Source: Candidatus Nomurabacteria bacterium
GTDB lineage: Bacteria; Patescibacteriota; Minisyncoccia; Phycocordibacterales; UBA9973
Assembly (NCBI GenBank): GCA_943359425.1
Contig: CALRHN010000006.1
Location: forward strand, 1 to 18,436
Length of the DNA: 18,436 nucleotides
Direction: 5' to 3'
Positions within the stretch are counted from its first letter, which is position 1. Each line of letters begins with the position of its first letter. Positions 1 through 7,855 of the stretch are shown in pieces. The notes beneath the pieces are model-generated. The model did no database searches, was not told the origin of the DNA, and saw nothing but the letters and a program-made list of their open reading frames with translations. The translations under genes were made by a program, and so were the position numbers.

Positions 1-231
1 GTGGGCGCGACGACGCGACTGCACGACGATCTGCGTCGAGAAGTCGAGCGAGTTGAGAAAGGTCTGGAATTGCGCGATGGTTGCTTTCTGTTCGTCCGCT
101 GATTTGAGGGAGAGATTCACCGAAGAAGCCAGAATGACTGCGCGCAAGCCGCCGTCTTTGAGGACGATGATGCCGTCGCGTATTTCTTTTATCGGAACAA
201 AGCCTTGCGTCGATTTAGCATTTAAAGCCAT
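1..231 (-). CDS. TraC-like protein of a type IV secretion-like cluster, N-terminal 77 residues (runs off left edge)
   Basis: The reading frame is open from an ATG at 231 to base 1, giving 77 residues with no stop, so the C-terminus lies outside the window. The protein begins MALNAKSTQG, followed by VPIKEIRDGIIVLKDG and a segment ending FLNSLDFSTQIVVQSRRRAH. This pattern (a short beta-rich start, then a helix, then LDF..QIVVQSRR) is what I recognise from TraC-like proteins that sit directly after PrgI and before a VirB4-type ATPase in many CPR genomes. Its role there is unproven; it is presumed to be a soluble or membrane-peripheral partner of the secretion ATPase. It lies 28 bases after the PrgI stop. 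There is no Shine-Dalgarno, but an extended -10 (TGCTATAAT) ends 6 nt before the ATG, suggesting its own leaderless promoter. Family assignment is from memory of the motif, not from a search. Confidence 0.75.
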   Translation of the reverse strand, partial: MALNAKSTQGFVPIKEIRDGIIVLKDGGLRAVILASSVNLSLKSADEQKATIAQFQTFLNSLDFSTQIVVQSRRRAH

Positions 232-237
232 GCGATT

Positions 238-246
238 ATTATAGCA
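238..246 (-). promoter_or_regulatory. Extended -10 promoter, probably leaderless, for the TraC-like gene
   Basis: On the minus strand the sequence reads TGCTATAAT, then AATCGC, then ATG. TG-N-TATAAT is a perfect extended -10. With 6 nt to the start codon, transcription would begin at or next to the A of ATG. No good -35 is seen about 17 nt upstream, which extended -10 promoters can tolerate. Confidence 0.6.
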
Positions 247-259
247 CTAGAAGGTAGAT

Positions 260-676
260 TTATGATTTCGTCTTGCTCGTGTCGAGGACGTCCAAGCTCC
301 AAGACAAATCCTTGAGTTTGGAATCTGACAATTTCGGGATAAAGCTTGCCGTGGGGTTCTCGGCGGGAGCTGCTTCCTTTTTCTTGCCCACATTCGGCTT
401 CTCTTTCTTCCAGATATAGAGTTTTGATTGGAAGAAGTATTTAAAGCCCGCTTCGAGTATGACGATGAACGGTTTGTTGTTTACCCTATAGAATGCGAGA
501 GCGAGTGCGAGGCCCGCAACGATAGGGATGAGAAATATTGAAAAATATACCGGCAGGATCTTCCACAGGGCATAGACGCCACCGGCCCCGCCGCCGAGGT
601 AGATGAATTGGCGGAACGTGAACGGTCCGAAAATCTTGTCTTCGATATCTATGAATTGAGGAACTTGGAAACGCAT
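260..676 (-). CDS. PrgI family membrane protein (type IV secretion-like apparatus)
   Basis: A 138-residue protein starting MRFQVPQFIDIEDKIFGP, the typical opening of PrgI-family proteins (Pfam PrgI, PF12666), followed by two adjacent hydrophobic segments at about residues 24-41 and 43-63 with a short turn between them. The stretch after the second segment (about 64-90) matches the family's layout. Residues from about 91 form a Lys/Pro/Ala-rich soluble tail longer than the minimal family domain. PrgI proteins are small inner-membrane components encoded beside VirB4-type ATPases in Gram-positive conjugation and CPR secretion loci; their exact role is unknown. The start ATG is 5 bases after the stop of the 271-residue gene, so the two are almost certainly co-transcribed. 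No strong Shine-Dalgarno is visible. Family recognition is confident; function in this organism is inferred. Confidence 0.9.
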   Translation of the reverse strand: MRFQVPQFIDIEDKIFGPFTFRQFIYLGGGAGGVYALWKILPVYFSIFLIPIVAGLALALAFYRVNNKPFIVILEAGFKYFFQSKLYIWKKEKPNVGKKKEAAPAENPTASFIPKLSDSKLKDLSWSLDVLDTSKTKS

Positions 677-681
677 AGTAG

Positions 682-1497
682 CTAAACCTGCTCTCTATAG
701 GGGTCTGCTGCAGGTTTAGTGGCAGGAGGCGTGCTGATCGCTCCCGGCGTTTCGGATTTCTTCATGGAATAATCTGTTTCTTTCTTCGGCACGGAGAATG
801 TTCCGCCGAGCTTGTTGGCGATGATGTTCCCTGACGGAGGAGCCGTGACGACGCTCGAAGGATTCTCGATCTTCTTCAATATATCGCTGCGGTCAGTTTT
901 CTGTTGTACGATTTCCGGAGCGGCCGGTTTCGTCTCATTGAGCACAACACCCGAACGTTCGAGGACGGCTTTCTCATTGCTCTGCAGTACCGACGACTGC
1001 GCTTGCTGTTGCGGAGTCATACGAACAGGCGCTGGGGTAGCAGCTGCAGGAGCCACAGTTTTCTCGTCGGATAGGTATGATTCGGGTTCTTTGCGCGCTT
1101 CATAGACTTTCTGGATCGACTGGCGGATCGGGGCGAAGACGCGGTCGTTAAGAGCGGCGACAAGGCCGTCGATATCCGCATCGTTCATCTTCAGTTCGAT
1201 CTGGAGTTCGTCGCGGAAATCTTCCGGTTTCGTCATGCCGAGGAGAACCATCGTCGTCTCGAGTTCGAGCGTGCCGAGCGCTTCATAGGTGAGTTTGCGC
1301 TCTTTCGCGAGTTCATAAAGCTTCATCTGGTACTCACTGCCCGTGATCGTGTTCTGGATGTCTTCGGGCAACAGAGAAAAACGTGTCGCCATTTCTTTCT
1401 TCACATCGGCGAAAGGATCATCATCCGACGGAGCGGTCTTGCTCGCATCATCTGTCTGGCTCGTGACCGGAAGTACTTTTTTTATTTCGTCTGCCAT
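682..1497 (-). CDS. Soluble protein of unknown function in the secretion cluster, 271 residues
   Basis: I do not recognise a named family. There is no signal peptide and no membrane segment, so it is probably cytoplasmic or peripheral. Residues about 25-135 look like a compact, mainly helical acidic domain (for example LPEDIQNTITGSEYQMKLYE, then a segment with KPEDFRDELQIELKMNDADI). From about 145 onward the chain is rich in Ala, Pro, Gln, Ser and Thr and is probably disordered, with short islands such as NEKAVLERSGVVLNE (173-187) and RSDILKKIENPSSVV (203-217) that could be binding motifs. It lies between the VirB6-like gene and prgI, 5 bases before the latter, so it is likely an accessory factor of that machinery. 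A TATACT box 7 nt before the ATG and no Shine-Dalgarno suggest a leaderless start. Function unknown. Confidence 0.8.
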   Translation of the reverse strand: MADEIKKVLPVTSQTDDASKTAPSDDDPFADVKKEMATRFSLLPEDIQNTITGSEYQMKLYELAKERKLTYEALGTLELETTMVLLGMTKPEDFRDELQIELKMNDADIDGLVAALNDRVFAPIRQSIQKVYEARKEPESYLSDEKTVAPAAATPAPVRMTPQQQAQSSVLQSNEKAVLERSGVVLNETKPAAPEIVQQKTDRSDILKKIENPSSVVTAPPSGNIIANKLGGTFSVPKKETDYSMKKSETPGAISTPPATKPAADPYREQV

Positions 1498-1504
1498 ATA
1501 TATT

Positions 1505-1510
1505 AGTATA
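1505..1510 (-). promoter_or_regulatory. -10-like box (TATACT) just upstream of the 271-residue gene
   Basis: TATACT lies 7 nt before the ATG at 1497 on the minus strand, in an A/T-rich gap of 43 bases after the VirB6-like gene. The -35 region is weak (TTCCAA at 17-nt spacing). The position fits a leaderless transcript that would start the 271-residue gene, prgI and the TraC-like gene as a sub-operon. Confidence 0.45.
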
Positions 1511-1540
1511 TCGTATTAGCTAGTAATTTGGAATTTGCTT

Positions 1541-4500
1541 TTAATGATGATCCCCAGCGTGTGTTGCTCCTCCTCCGCCGTGATCTCCCCCGCCCTTGGT
1601 CAGATCGCCCAAGAAGTCGAAGAATTTGGACGCGGGTGCCTTGTATTTAGAATTGAAGGTGTGGATCTGATGGTCGAGATCAGAAGCTAAGCCTGTTCCT
1701 CGTGTGCCAAGTCGGGCATTGCTGAATTTACCGAGATTGATATCAGCTTTCTTGAAGGCACCTTTCAAACCTTCAAGCACTCCTCCACCAAACAGTCCGG
1801 CTACGGCTCCGACTACCGGGCCGACAGTCATTGCCCCGATAATCCCGCCGGCAATTCCTTTGGCAACAGTGCCACCAATGTTTGCTTTCTTAAAGCTATC
1901 GTTGATTGTCCATTTCATGCTATTACCCCACTCACGGGCTGCTTCGCTGTTCTTCACAAACTTGCCGCCGGAAGTTTCAAAATGTCCCTGACGTTTCATC
2001 TGACCAAGATCATCGTATTGTTCTCCATGGACCTTGTATCCGGAGTTGACCATTTCCTGGTGGAAGAATGCACGCTGGCGAGCCTTCTTGCTTGTCTCGA
2101 GAGCCTTCTCGAGTTTTTCGAGACTCATACCCTTCGCGCTCAAAGCGCCTGATAGCTCGTCTGCTGTTGTTGCAATGGTGCCATCAGCTTTCGTGTCTCC
2201 CGCCTTAATCTTCTGCGGAGTTCCAGCTGTAAAGCCCTCGCCTTTCTTGAGATCAACAGCTTTTGCTTCTTCAGTCTTGATGTCTTTCTTCTTATCTTCA
2301 ACATCCTTCTGTGCATCTCTAACTTTAGCTTCAATAGCGGTAGTACTCATTGCCACACCACCGACCATCGCTGTTCCTTCCGTAGTAATAGCGCCTGTAC
2401 CATCTTTGATATCTTTTCGGCGGGCTTCTTCCAAAGCATTCTTGAGTTCATTGAGTGGTGTGACCAGGTCAGTGAGCTTAGCTTCTTCTTTACGCACCTT
2501 CTCTTCTTGATCGGAGATATCTTTCTTTCTTTGAGCGATAGTGTCTTCGATTTTTTGCTGGTCTTCATGATTGGAACCGAGTTTCTCTGCGAACTTACGT
2601 TTCTTCTCGGCATCACGGGCTACCGCGCCTTCGTACCCCCCTGCGGCAGCTTTAGTCGAAAGGAATCCAAGGCTCTCCATATTCATACCTGTCGCCTTTG
2701 ATATGACATTGCCGACACCGCTCTGACGCAGGTCGAAGCTCGAGCTCGCGAGGTATTGGGACGTCTTGAGCTTTTTCTCCGCTCCCCTCTTCATATTTTG
2801 GAATTCTGCCATTTGTGCTATCTGTTCGGGGGTCTTGCCGGCGATTATGCCACTGCCGTATTTCTTCTGCAGAGCAAGAGTTGATGCACTCGTTACTCGG
2901 CCTGCTGCCAAGTCTCTGTTCTCTTCAGTATCTCGGCTCTTCGCGAATGCGCCAGCGAGACGTCGTCCACCGAACGCCGCTGCGCCGAGGCCGACGCCGA
3001 GTGCTGCTCCGCCCACGACTGCGGCGCTCTTCAAGACAAGGCCCCCTCTTTCTCCCGCTGCTGTCTTCGCGAATTTTGACGCTTTCATCAAGAGGAAGAG
3101 AATGATGAGCTCGGGGATAAGGACGAGGAGGATCATTTCAAACCACGTCTTGTCCCCTCCTCTACCGAGATCGTCCAAGAACTTGCTCTGAATCATCGAG
3201 ACTATTATGTACAGATAGAAGAAGAAGATCGGCGCGGAAAAAGCAGCTTCAAGAAGAGTTTTCCACCAAGTGCTCCATCCAATATCTTCGATATGGTGCA
3301 TCGAAGGGACTATATAAGATACGAAGGCGAGAGGAGCGAATATGATAGATACCCACAGCTGGATCAGACGTCCCAAGAACGAAAGTGCGGCCACGAAGAA
3401 TGCGTATGCTGCGAAAAAGAAAACTAAACCTGAAATTATGAGAATGGCGAGAAGAAATGAAGGCTCGATTCCCGAATAACCGCCACCGCCGGCAAAAAGG
3501 TGATACACAGTATCGACGCCGAGCCCTACTCCTGCCCCAACGAGCGTGCCAACACCGGGGAGAACGCTGCCCATCGCTGCTCCGCCTGCTGTTGCCGCAA
3601 GAGCAGTCGATCCTCCTCCGTCAACCGAGGGGACTTTATCCCAGAACTCTTTACTCGTGAAAATCTGGGGATGGAATGCTTGGGCAAGACCTCCCGAGAG
3701 ATCATGTTCAGTCACACCGATCGCGCTCTCATTGGTTAGTCCGACGTATTTCGCTGTGCCGGTAGTTTTCACTACTATTTGGTTATAGAAGAGACGCGCA
3801 ACAATATTAGAAGTGTCGATGATAACCTCCGTAAAGAACATACTGAAGTTGAGCAAGATCGCCATGAGAATAACTGATGCGAACATTTTCTTTGGGCTCG
3901 CGTGTCCTATCTCGAGATCGAGGATGAGCGATATGGCGATGAAGAGCAGGATGAATATGAAAAGCATATTCGCAAGGTCACGAACGATTGACCACCCACT
4001 CGTAATGAATGTCGTTGCAGTATAGAGCTTGCTCGAGAGAGTTATCGCGGCCATGGCATTGAAGAAACTTGCCGCTACACTAAGGAGAAAACCGGGGAAA
4101 GCGTAGAAGACATAATATACGATCTTTATGAGACAGCCTTCTAAAGTTCCATCTATGATTACTCCGCATTCTGGGAGGTTGCTCTTAATGTCCGTGGAGT
4201 CTTTAACGTCTTGTAGTTGTGTGCCGTTTTGATCCGTAGCAGTCACTGCGCTCGAATCTTTTGTCAAAGTGAAATCCTTCTTGACGTACATGTCGAGACT
4301 ACCCAAGGCCGAAGTCACGTAGTTCTGTCCGGCATTTCCATGGAGTACGGCGACATATTGCCCCGGAGCTCCTCCCCAATTTACGTTGCCAGTATTTGTC
4401 GGTTGGGTGATATCCAGAGACAAGAGGAAATTATTGAGTGCTTTCTCAGGGTTTGCCACCAGCTTGAGTTCTAAGGCAGTCATGTTATCCACATCCGCTT

Positions 4501-4837
4501 TTGTAAATATAAAAAGCTTCAAGACATGCAGAGTGCCATCTTGTCCAGGAATGAAGTCAAGCAAATTCAGGTAGGGGTTCTCGGGGTCGGTTGCAGTCAG
4601 GTGACTTGTGTACGCGTCTTTTACTTTGATAGTCCAAGTTACTTTAACTGATCCATTGTCCTGAATAGCAGTATCAAGACTCAAGGTGAAGTATGTGTCG
4701 AGAGAATCTGCAGCTCTTGCAACTAAGGGTTCTACCATGGCGCCCTGATTTGAAATAGTTGCGGAGAGCGGCAAGAAACCGCTGAGAACGATTCCCGCAA
4801 CGACGAATGCTATCAGAGCTTTTTTCTTGAATCCCAT
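1541..4837 (-). CDS. Giant VirB6/TrbL-like polytopic membrane protein of a type IV secretion-like system
   Basis: About 1098 residues from the ATG at 4837 (MGFKKKALIAF). Layout: an N-terminal signal-like hydrophobic segment (about 6-26) with a possible cleavage near ARAA (about 40-43); a probably extracytoplasmic beta-rich domain (about 45-230) with two Cys near its end; a polytopic core with hydrophobic segments near 238-266, 290-308, 318-341, 460-512, 529-549 and 567-584, a Gly/Ala-rich hydrophobic loop (about 410-440) and another Gly/Ala stretch near 600-625; a cytoplasmic-type charged region with coiled coil (about 740-865); a second Gly/Ala hydrophobic patch near 1000-1040; and a Gly/His-rich end. 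The core resembles VirB6/TrbL-type channel proteins, such as the segment around GRLIQLWVSIIFAPLAF. A TTG at 4906 gives 23 more residues but overlaps the upstream gene and would bury the signal peptide, so I reject it. A GGAG lies 13 nt before the chosen ATG, a rather long spacing. Confidence 0.8.
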   Translation of the reverse strand: MGFKKKALIAFVVAGIVLSGFLPLSATISNQGAMVEPLVARAADSLDTYFTLSLDTAIQDNGSVKVTWTIKVKDAYTSHLTATDPENPYLNLLDFIPGQDGTLHVLKLFIFTKADVDNMTALELKLVANPEKALNNFLLSLDITQPTNTGNVNWGGAPGQYVAVLHGNAGQNYVTSALGSLDMYVKKDFTLTKDSSAVTATDQNGTQLQDVKDSTDIKSNLPECGVIIDGTLEGCLIKIVYYVFYAFPGFLLSVAASFFNAMAAITLSSKLYTATTFITSGWSIVRDLANMLFIFILLFIAISLILDLEIGHASPKKMFASVILMAILLNFSMFFTEVIIDTSNIVARLFYNQIVVKTTGTAKYVGLTNESAIGVTEHDLSGGLAQAFHPQIFTSKEFWDKVPSVDGGGSTALAATAGGAAMGSVLPGVGTLVGAGVGLGVDTVYHLFAGGGGYSGIEPSFLLAILIISGLVFFFAAYAFFVAALSFLGRLIQLWVSIIFAPLAFVSYIVPSMHHIEDIGWSTWWKTLLEAAFSAPIFFFYLYIIVSMIQSKFLDDLGRGGDKTWFEMILLVLIPELIILFLLMKASKFAKTAAGERGGLVLKSAAVVGGAALGVGLGAAAFGGRRLAGAFAKSRDTEENRDLAAGRVTSASTLALQKKYGSGIIAGKTPEQIAQMAEFQNMKRGAEKKLKTSQYLASSSFDLRQSGVGNVISKATGMNMESLGFLSTKAAAGGYEGAVARDAEKKRKFAEKLGSNHEDQQKIEDTIAQRKKDISDQEEKVRKEEAKLTDLVTPLNELKNALEEARRKDIKDGTGAITTEGTAMVGGVAMSTTAIEAKVRDAQKDVEDKKKDIKTEEAKAVDLKKGEGFTAGTPQKIKAGDTKADGTIATTADELSGALSAKGMSLEKLEKALETSKKARQRAFFHQEMVNSGYKVHGEQYDDLGQMKRQGHFETSGGKFVKNSEAAREWGNSMKWTINDSFKKANIGGTVAKGIAGGIIGAMTVGPVVGAVAGLFGGGVLEGLKGAFKKADINLGKFSNARLGTRGTGLASDLDHQIHTFNSKYKAPASKFFDFLGDLTKGGGDHGGGGATHAGDHH

Positions 4838-4866
4838 GTAGTTTTTTAGTCTCCGCGTACTTCTTC

Positions 4867-7845
4867 TTAGTAGATATTCAGATTCTGTTCGAACTCTGCG
4901 AACCAATCATGCAGGTGCCACATCTTCTCGTTGATATGCGGGCCGTGTGTGCCAATCATGAATACTGACCAAAAATTAACCTCTGCATCCGGATGTTGCG
5001 GATCTTCGAGCGGAGATTTAGTTTCTCGAGGCAGGAAGGTAAATCCTTCATGTGTTCCATCCGCCTGCGCAGGTTTTGTCTTTGGCCACGGCAGGTTCAC
5101 TCCGGGGTATGGATTTGGAGTGATCACCACCCAATGATTCTCTGCACCAGCCTGATGCGGACACGCCCATGTGCCGGTCGGATCTGCGTACGTGAGACGT
5201 GCATGATCACAGGTCTCCGTGAATCCGACTCCGTCGAGAATGGTTGTGTTCGGCTGGCCACGCGGGATGTACAGATGGGCAGGATCGCTATCAGGAGTTT
5301 TGACGACAGTACGGATCTGCCAACCGAGGTCGTCATTCTTGCCGCTGTTGAGCGCTTGCGAATATTCCCAAATGCCCGGGTATGGCAGCCAGTTGTCTAT
5401 ATTGAGCGCGCGCAGTTGCGGCAGGACACTGCCGTGTGCGTTGTCCGTCGCGTCATCTCCCCAGTCGGCGATCTCGACACTGCATTGTTTCAAGAGATCG
5501 ACGTCGTTCTGATCTGCACTATTGAATTCAGTTACTTGCTGTTCGAGCGTCTGGAATGCTCCCGCATCGACGAGATTCGGCGCGAGGTCATAGAACGTGT
5601 TTTTATAGCTCTCGTTGAGACGGGCGCGCTCAGTCGCATCGATCGTCGCATTCGCGGCGAGCGCGGTGACTTCGTTGAGCAAGCGTTTGAGTGCGTTGAT
5701 CGAAGTCTTGAGCGTATTGACCTTGTCAGACAAGTCAGTCACTGTCTGTTGGTATTGTGGGAGTTTGTTGTATTCTGCGGAAGCTTCGGAGGCGACGAGG
5801 GGGAGATTGGCGAGTGTGTACCCACTGTCTCCCATGTTGATGTCGACGACAATGTCGTTGTTCGAGTTATTCTTCTCCTTGAGAACCTTGTGATATGGGA
5901 TAGCCGTGATGCGGGCGGAATATTCATTAAATGCTTCGTTGAGCGTACTGCCCAGAGTCGAGAGCTTGTCATCAGCGGTACCGTTGAACGCATCTATGAG
6001 AGCTCCAGGGATGCCGAAGGCGATAGAGTCCGATATTGAAAGTACGGTGTTTCCTACGTTATCGCTTTTCTGTTCGAGTCGATTCTGTAGTTTCCCCAGA
6101 AGGCTGTCGATGCTGGCCGAGACATCACTCTGCCATGTCGGCCGTGGTCCAGGGACACAGTAGTCGAGAACCTTGATGTCGTAAATGGTTTTCGCGATTG
6201 TGTCGAGCAGTGCGGGCGCTCCGCCGAATCCCGGTGCCGGGTCAGTGAAGAGCGGCACGAGCTTGGCTGCCTGTTGGGCTCCGGTTCCTCCACTGCCTGA
6301 AATAACCGTATGATATGCGATAGGCAAGACTGCCGATGGGTCGCCGATAAATCGCTGTTGCAGATAGATGATGTATGGCAAGTCGCGCGCGAGATTCACA
6401 TCTTGGCTCGCGTAGGCATTCTGATATGACCCAGCGCCGCTGTTTGACCGCGTGGTGTTCAAACCGTATCCTCCAAAATTCCCCGTGCGGTCGATATTCG
6501 GAGCGACGTTCGTGAGTGAGGTCAGGCCTTTCGTCACGAGCTGATTCATGAGTGCGTCGAAGACGGCAGAGAGAGAATTGTTGATGTCCGTAGAACTGAT
6601 AAGAGAATCGCGTTTGATATTGAGAGCGCTCGTGAGTTGGTTCGAGATGACTTGGCCCGGTGTCCGCGTCTCATAGTTTTTGCACGTGTTCGCGGCGATG
6701 ATGTCCTGCTGTTGTTTGATCTGGGCATCATATCCTGTCGCGACTCCGGACGGATTATATCCTCCCGTAGCGTGCCCGGAAATATCCTTTTGGTAACAAC
6801 TGTCCGATATATAACTGTTCCCTGGGTTGGCGGCTTGCCATGCGGCGATGCCTGCCGTACAGGCCGAGAGCGTGCTGAAACTCTGTGTACTCAAAACGTC
6901 TCCCGTGTTTCCATTCGGATCATAGAGATCGTAATACCAGAGCGGATTCGGATTGCCTCCCTCTCCTTCTGCGGCTCCTTGGAGTTCATGCAGTCGGTCT
7001 TCTGCGGCCCGTACCTTTGCATCGGCATCTTTCGGCAATGGTCCCGGGTCGACGCATTCCTGAAGAGACAGGAATCCGTTGCCCTGGAAGAGCTGGTCTT
7101 TTATGACTTCAGCTTTTGAAGCAGCAGTTCCTGCTATATGTGTAGCCAGCTCATCAGTTGCGATCATAGAAAACCCGATCGGATTATTTTGAGGAAGTTG
7201 TGTTGCATAGAGGAAACTATTCCAACCTCCCGCGCTAAAGTCAGTAGAAAAATCTATCGATGTCTTCCCCGGATTGTTCGCCGCAATATAATTGTCGAGC
7301 GTGTACTGCGCATTCGTCGCGAAATAGTTCTGCGCATTTTGTGCGATGAGAGATATGGCCGTACTTCGTCCGAATGGGTAGAGATGCGCATCAAAGGCGA
7401 TACTGTTGGTGAAGTCTTCGATCTCTGCATCGCGGATGCTCTTGGAGAACGTAGTCCAGCTCTGGACGAAAAGTGGAGAACCCTTGAATCCTGTATTGAT
7501 CCAGTTCACGGTCTCATTCGTCATCTTGGCGAGGGCGACTTTTGAGAGGTATTGTGCCACAGCTTTCAAGCAATTCTCGCGATGGTTTGCTTCCGTATCA
7601 TTTACTGTTACCGAGTCACTGTTTAGTTTGCTGGTGAGTTTGCTGAAGAAAGATCCGATCTTGTCACCGAGACCTGAACAAGAGAGCAGCACTGATCCAA
7701 CGCCACCGATCTGGAGGTTACCGCCGGCTGATCCACCGTATCCGAATGCGTCGGCTTGTTTAGGTGAGAGAAATGCAAATGACGGCACCATGATGAGCAC
7801 GATTGCGAACGCACTTATCCATTTGTTCAAACGTTGTGTCGGCAT
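4867..7845 (-). CDS. Large secreted protein of unknown function, 992 residues
   Basis: The N-terminus has a textbook signal peptide: basic MPTQRLNK, a hydrophobic core at about 9-26, and a likely cleavage after ADA (residue 33), followed by a Gly-rich mature start. No other membrane segment is evident, so the protein is probably exported and free or attached by partners. The mature chain is mostly helical with scattered Cys (56 and 92 among others) that could form disulfides. A coiled-coil stretch lies at about 690-790. The last 130 residues are rich in Trp, His, Pro and Cys and probably form a separate globular domain. I recognise no catalytic motif. It lies 10 bases after the anchored 306-residue gene and 29 bases before the VirB6-like gene, so it likely belongs to the surface part of the same apparatus. 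It is too large for a usual VirB5-type pilus-tip protein; no homology is claimed. Confidence 0.8.
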   Translation of the reverse strand: MPTQRLNKWISAFAIVLIMVPSFAFLSPKQADAFGYGGSAGGNLQIGGVGSVLLSCSGLGDKIGSFFSKLTSKLNSDSVTVNDTEANHRENCLKAVAQYLSKVALAKMTNETVNWINTGFKGSPLFVQSWTTFSKSIRDAEIEDFTNSIAFDAHLYPFGRSTAISLIAQNAQNYFATNAQYTLDNYIAANNPGKTSIDFSTDFSAGGWNSFLYATQLPQNNPIGFSMIATDELATHIAGTAASKAEVIKDQLFQGNGFLSLQECVDPGPLPKDADAKVRAAEDRLHELQGAAEGEGGNPNPLWYYDLYDPNGNTGDVLSTQSFSTLSACTAGIAAWQAANPGNSYISDSCYQKDISGHATGGYNPSGVATGYDAQIKQQQDIIAANTCKNYETRTPGQVISNQLTSALNIKRDSLISSTDINNSLSAVFDALMNQLVTKGLTSLTNVAPNIDRTGNFGGYGLNTTRSNSGAGSYQNAYASQDVNLARDLPYIIYLQQRFIGDPSAVLPIAYHTVISGSGGTGAQQAAKLVPLFTDPAPGFGGAPALLDTIAKTIYDIKVLDYCVPGPRPTWQSDVSASIDSLLGKLQNRLEQKSDNVGNTVLSISDSIAFGIPGALIDAFNGTADDKLSTLGSTLNEAFNEYSARITAIPYHKVLKEKNNSNNDIVVDINMGDSGYTLANLPLVASEASAEYNKLPQYQQTVTDLSDKVNTLKTSINALKRLLNEVTALAANATIDATERARLNESYKNTFYDLAPNLVDAGAFQTLEQQVTEFNSADQNDVDLLKQCSVEIADWGDDATDNAHGSVLPQLRALNIDNWLPYPGIWEYSQALNSGKNDDLGWQIRTVVKTPDSDPAHLYIPRGQPNTTILDGVGFTETCDHARLTYADPTGTWACPHQAGAENHWVVITPNPYPGVNLPWPKTKPAQADGTHEGFTFLPRETKSPLEDPQHPDAEVNFWSVFMIGTHGPHINEKMWHLHDWFAEFEQNLNIY

Positions 7846-7855
7846 TATGCGTATA

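Noticed and set aside
53..244. 63-residue open frame on the plus strand near the left edge
   Set aside because: It is opposite the TraC-like N-terminus, which has a recognisable pattern and a promoter.
4838..4906. TTG start at 4906 for the VirB6-like gene
   Set aside because: It overlaps the upstream gene by 40 bases and would place 23 Arg-rich residues before an otherwise standard signal peptide; the ATG at 4837 is better.
4993..6039. 348-residue open frame on the plus strand inside the 992-residue gene
   Set aside because: No ribosome binding site or family motif, and Arg/Val/Cys-rich composition. The minus-strand frame has a signal peptide and fits the operon.
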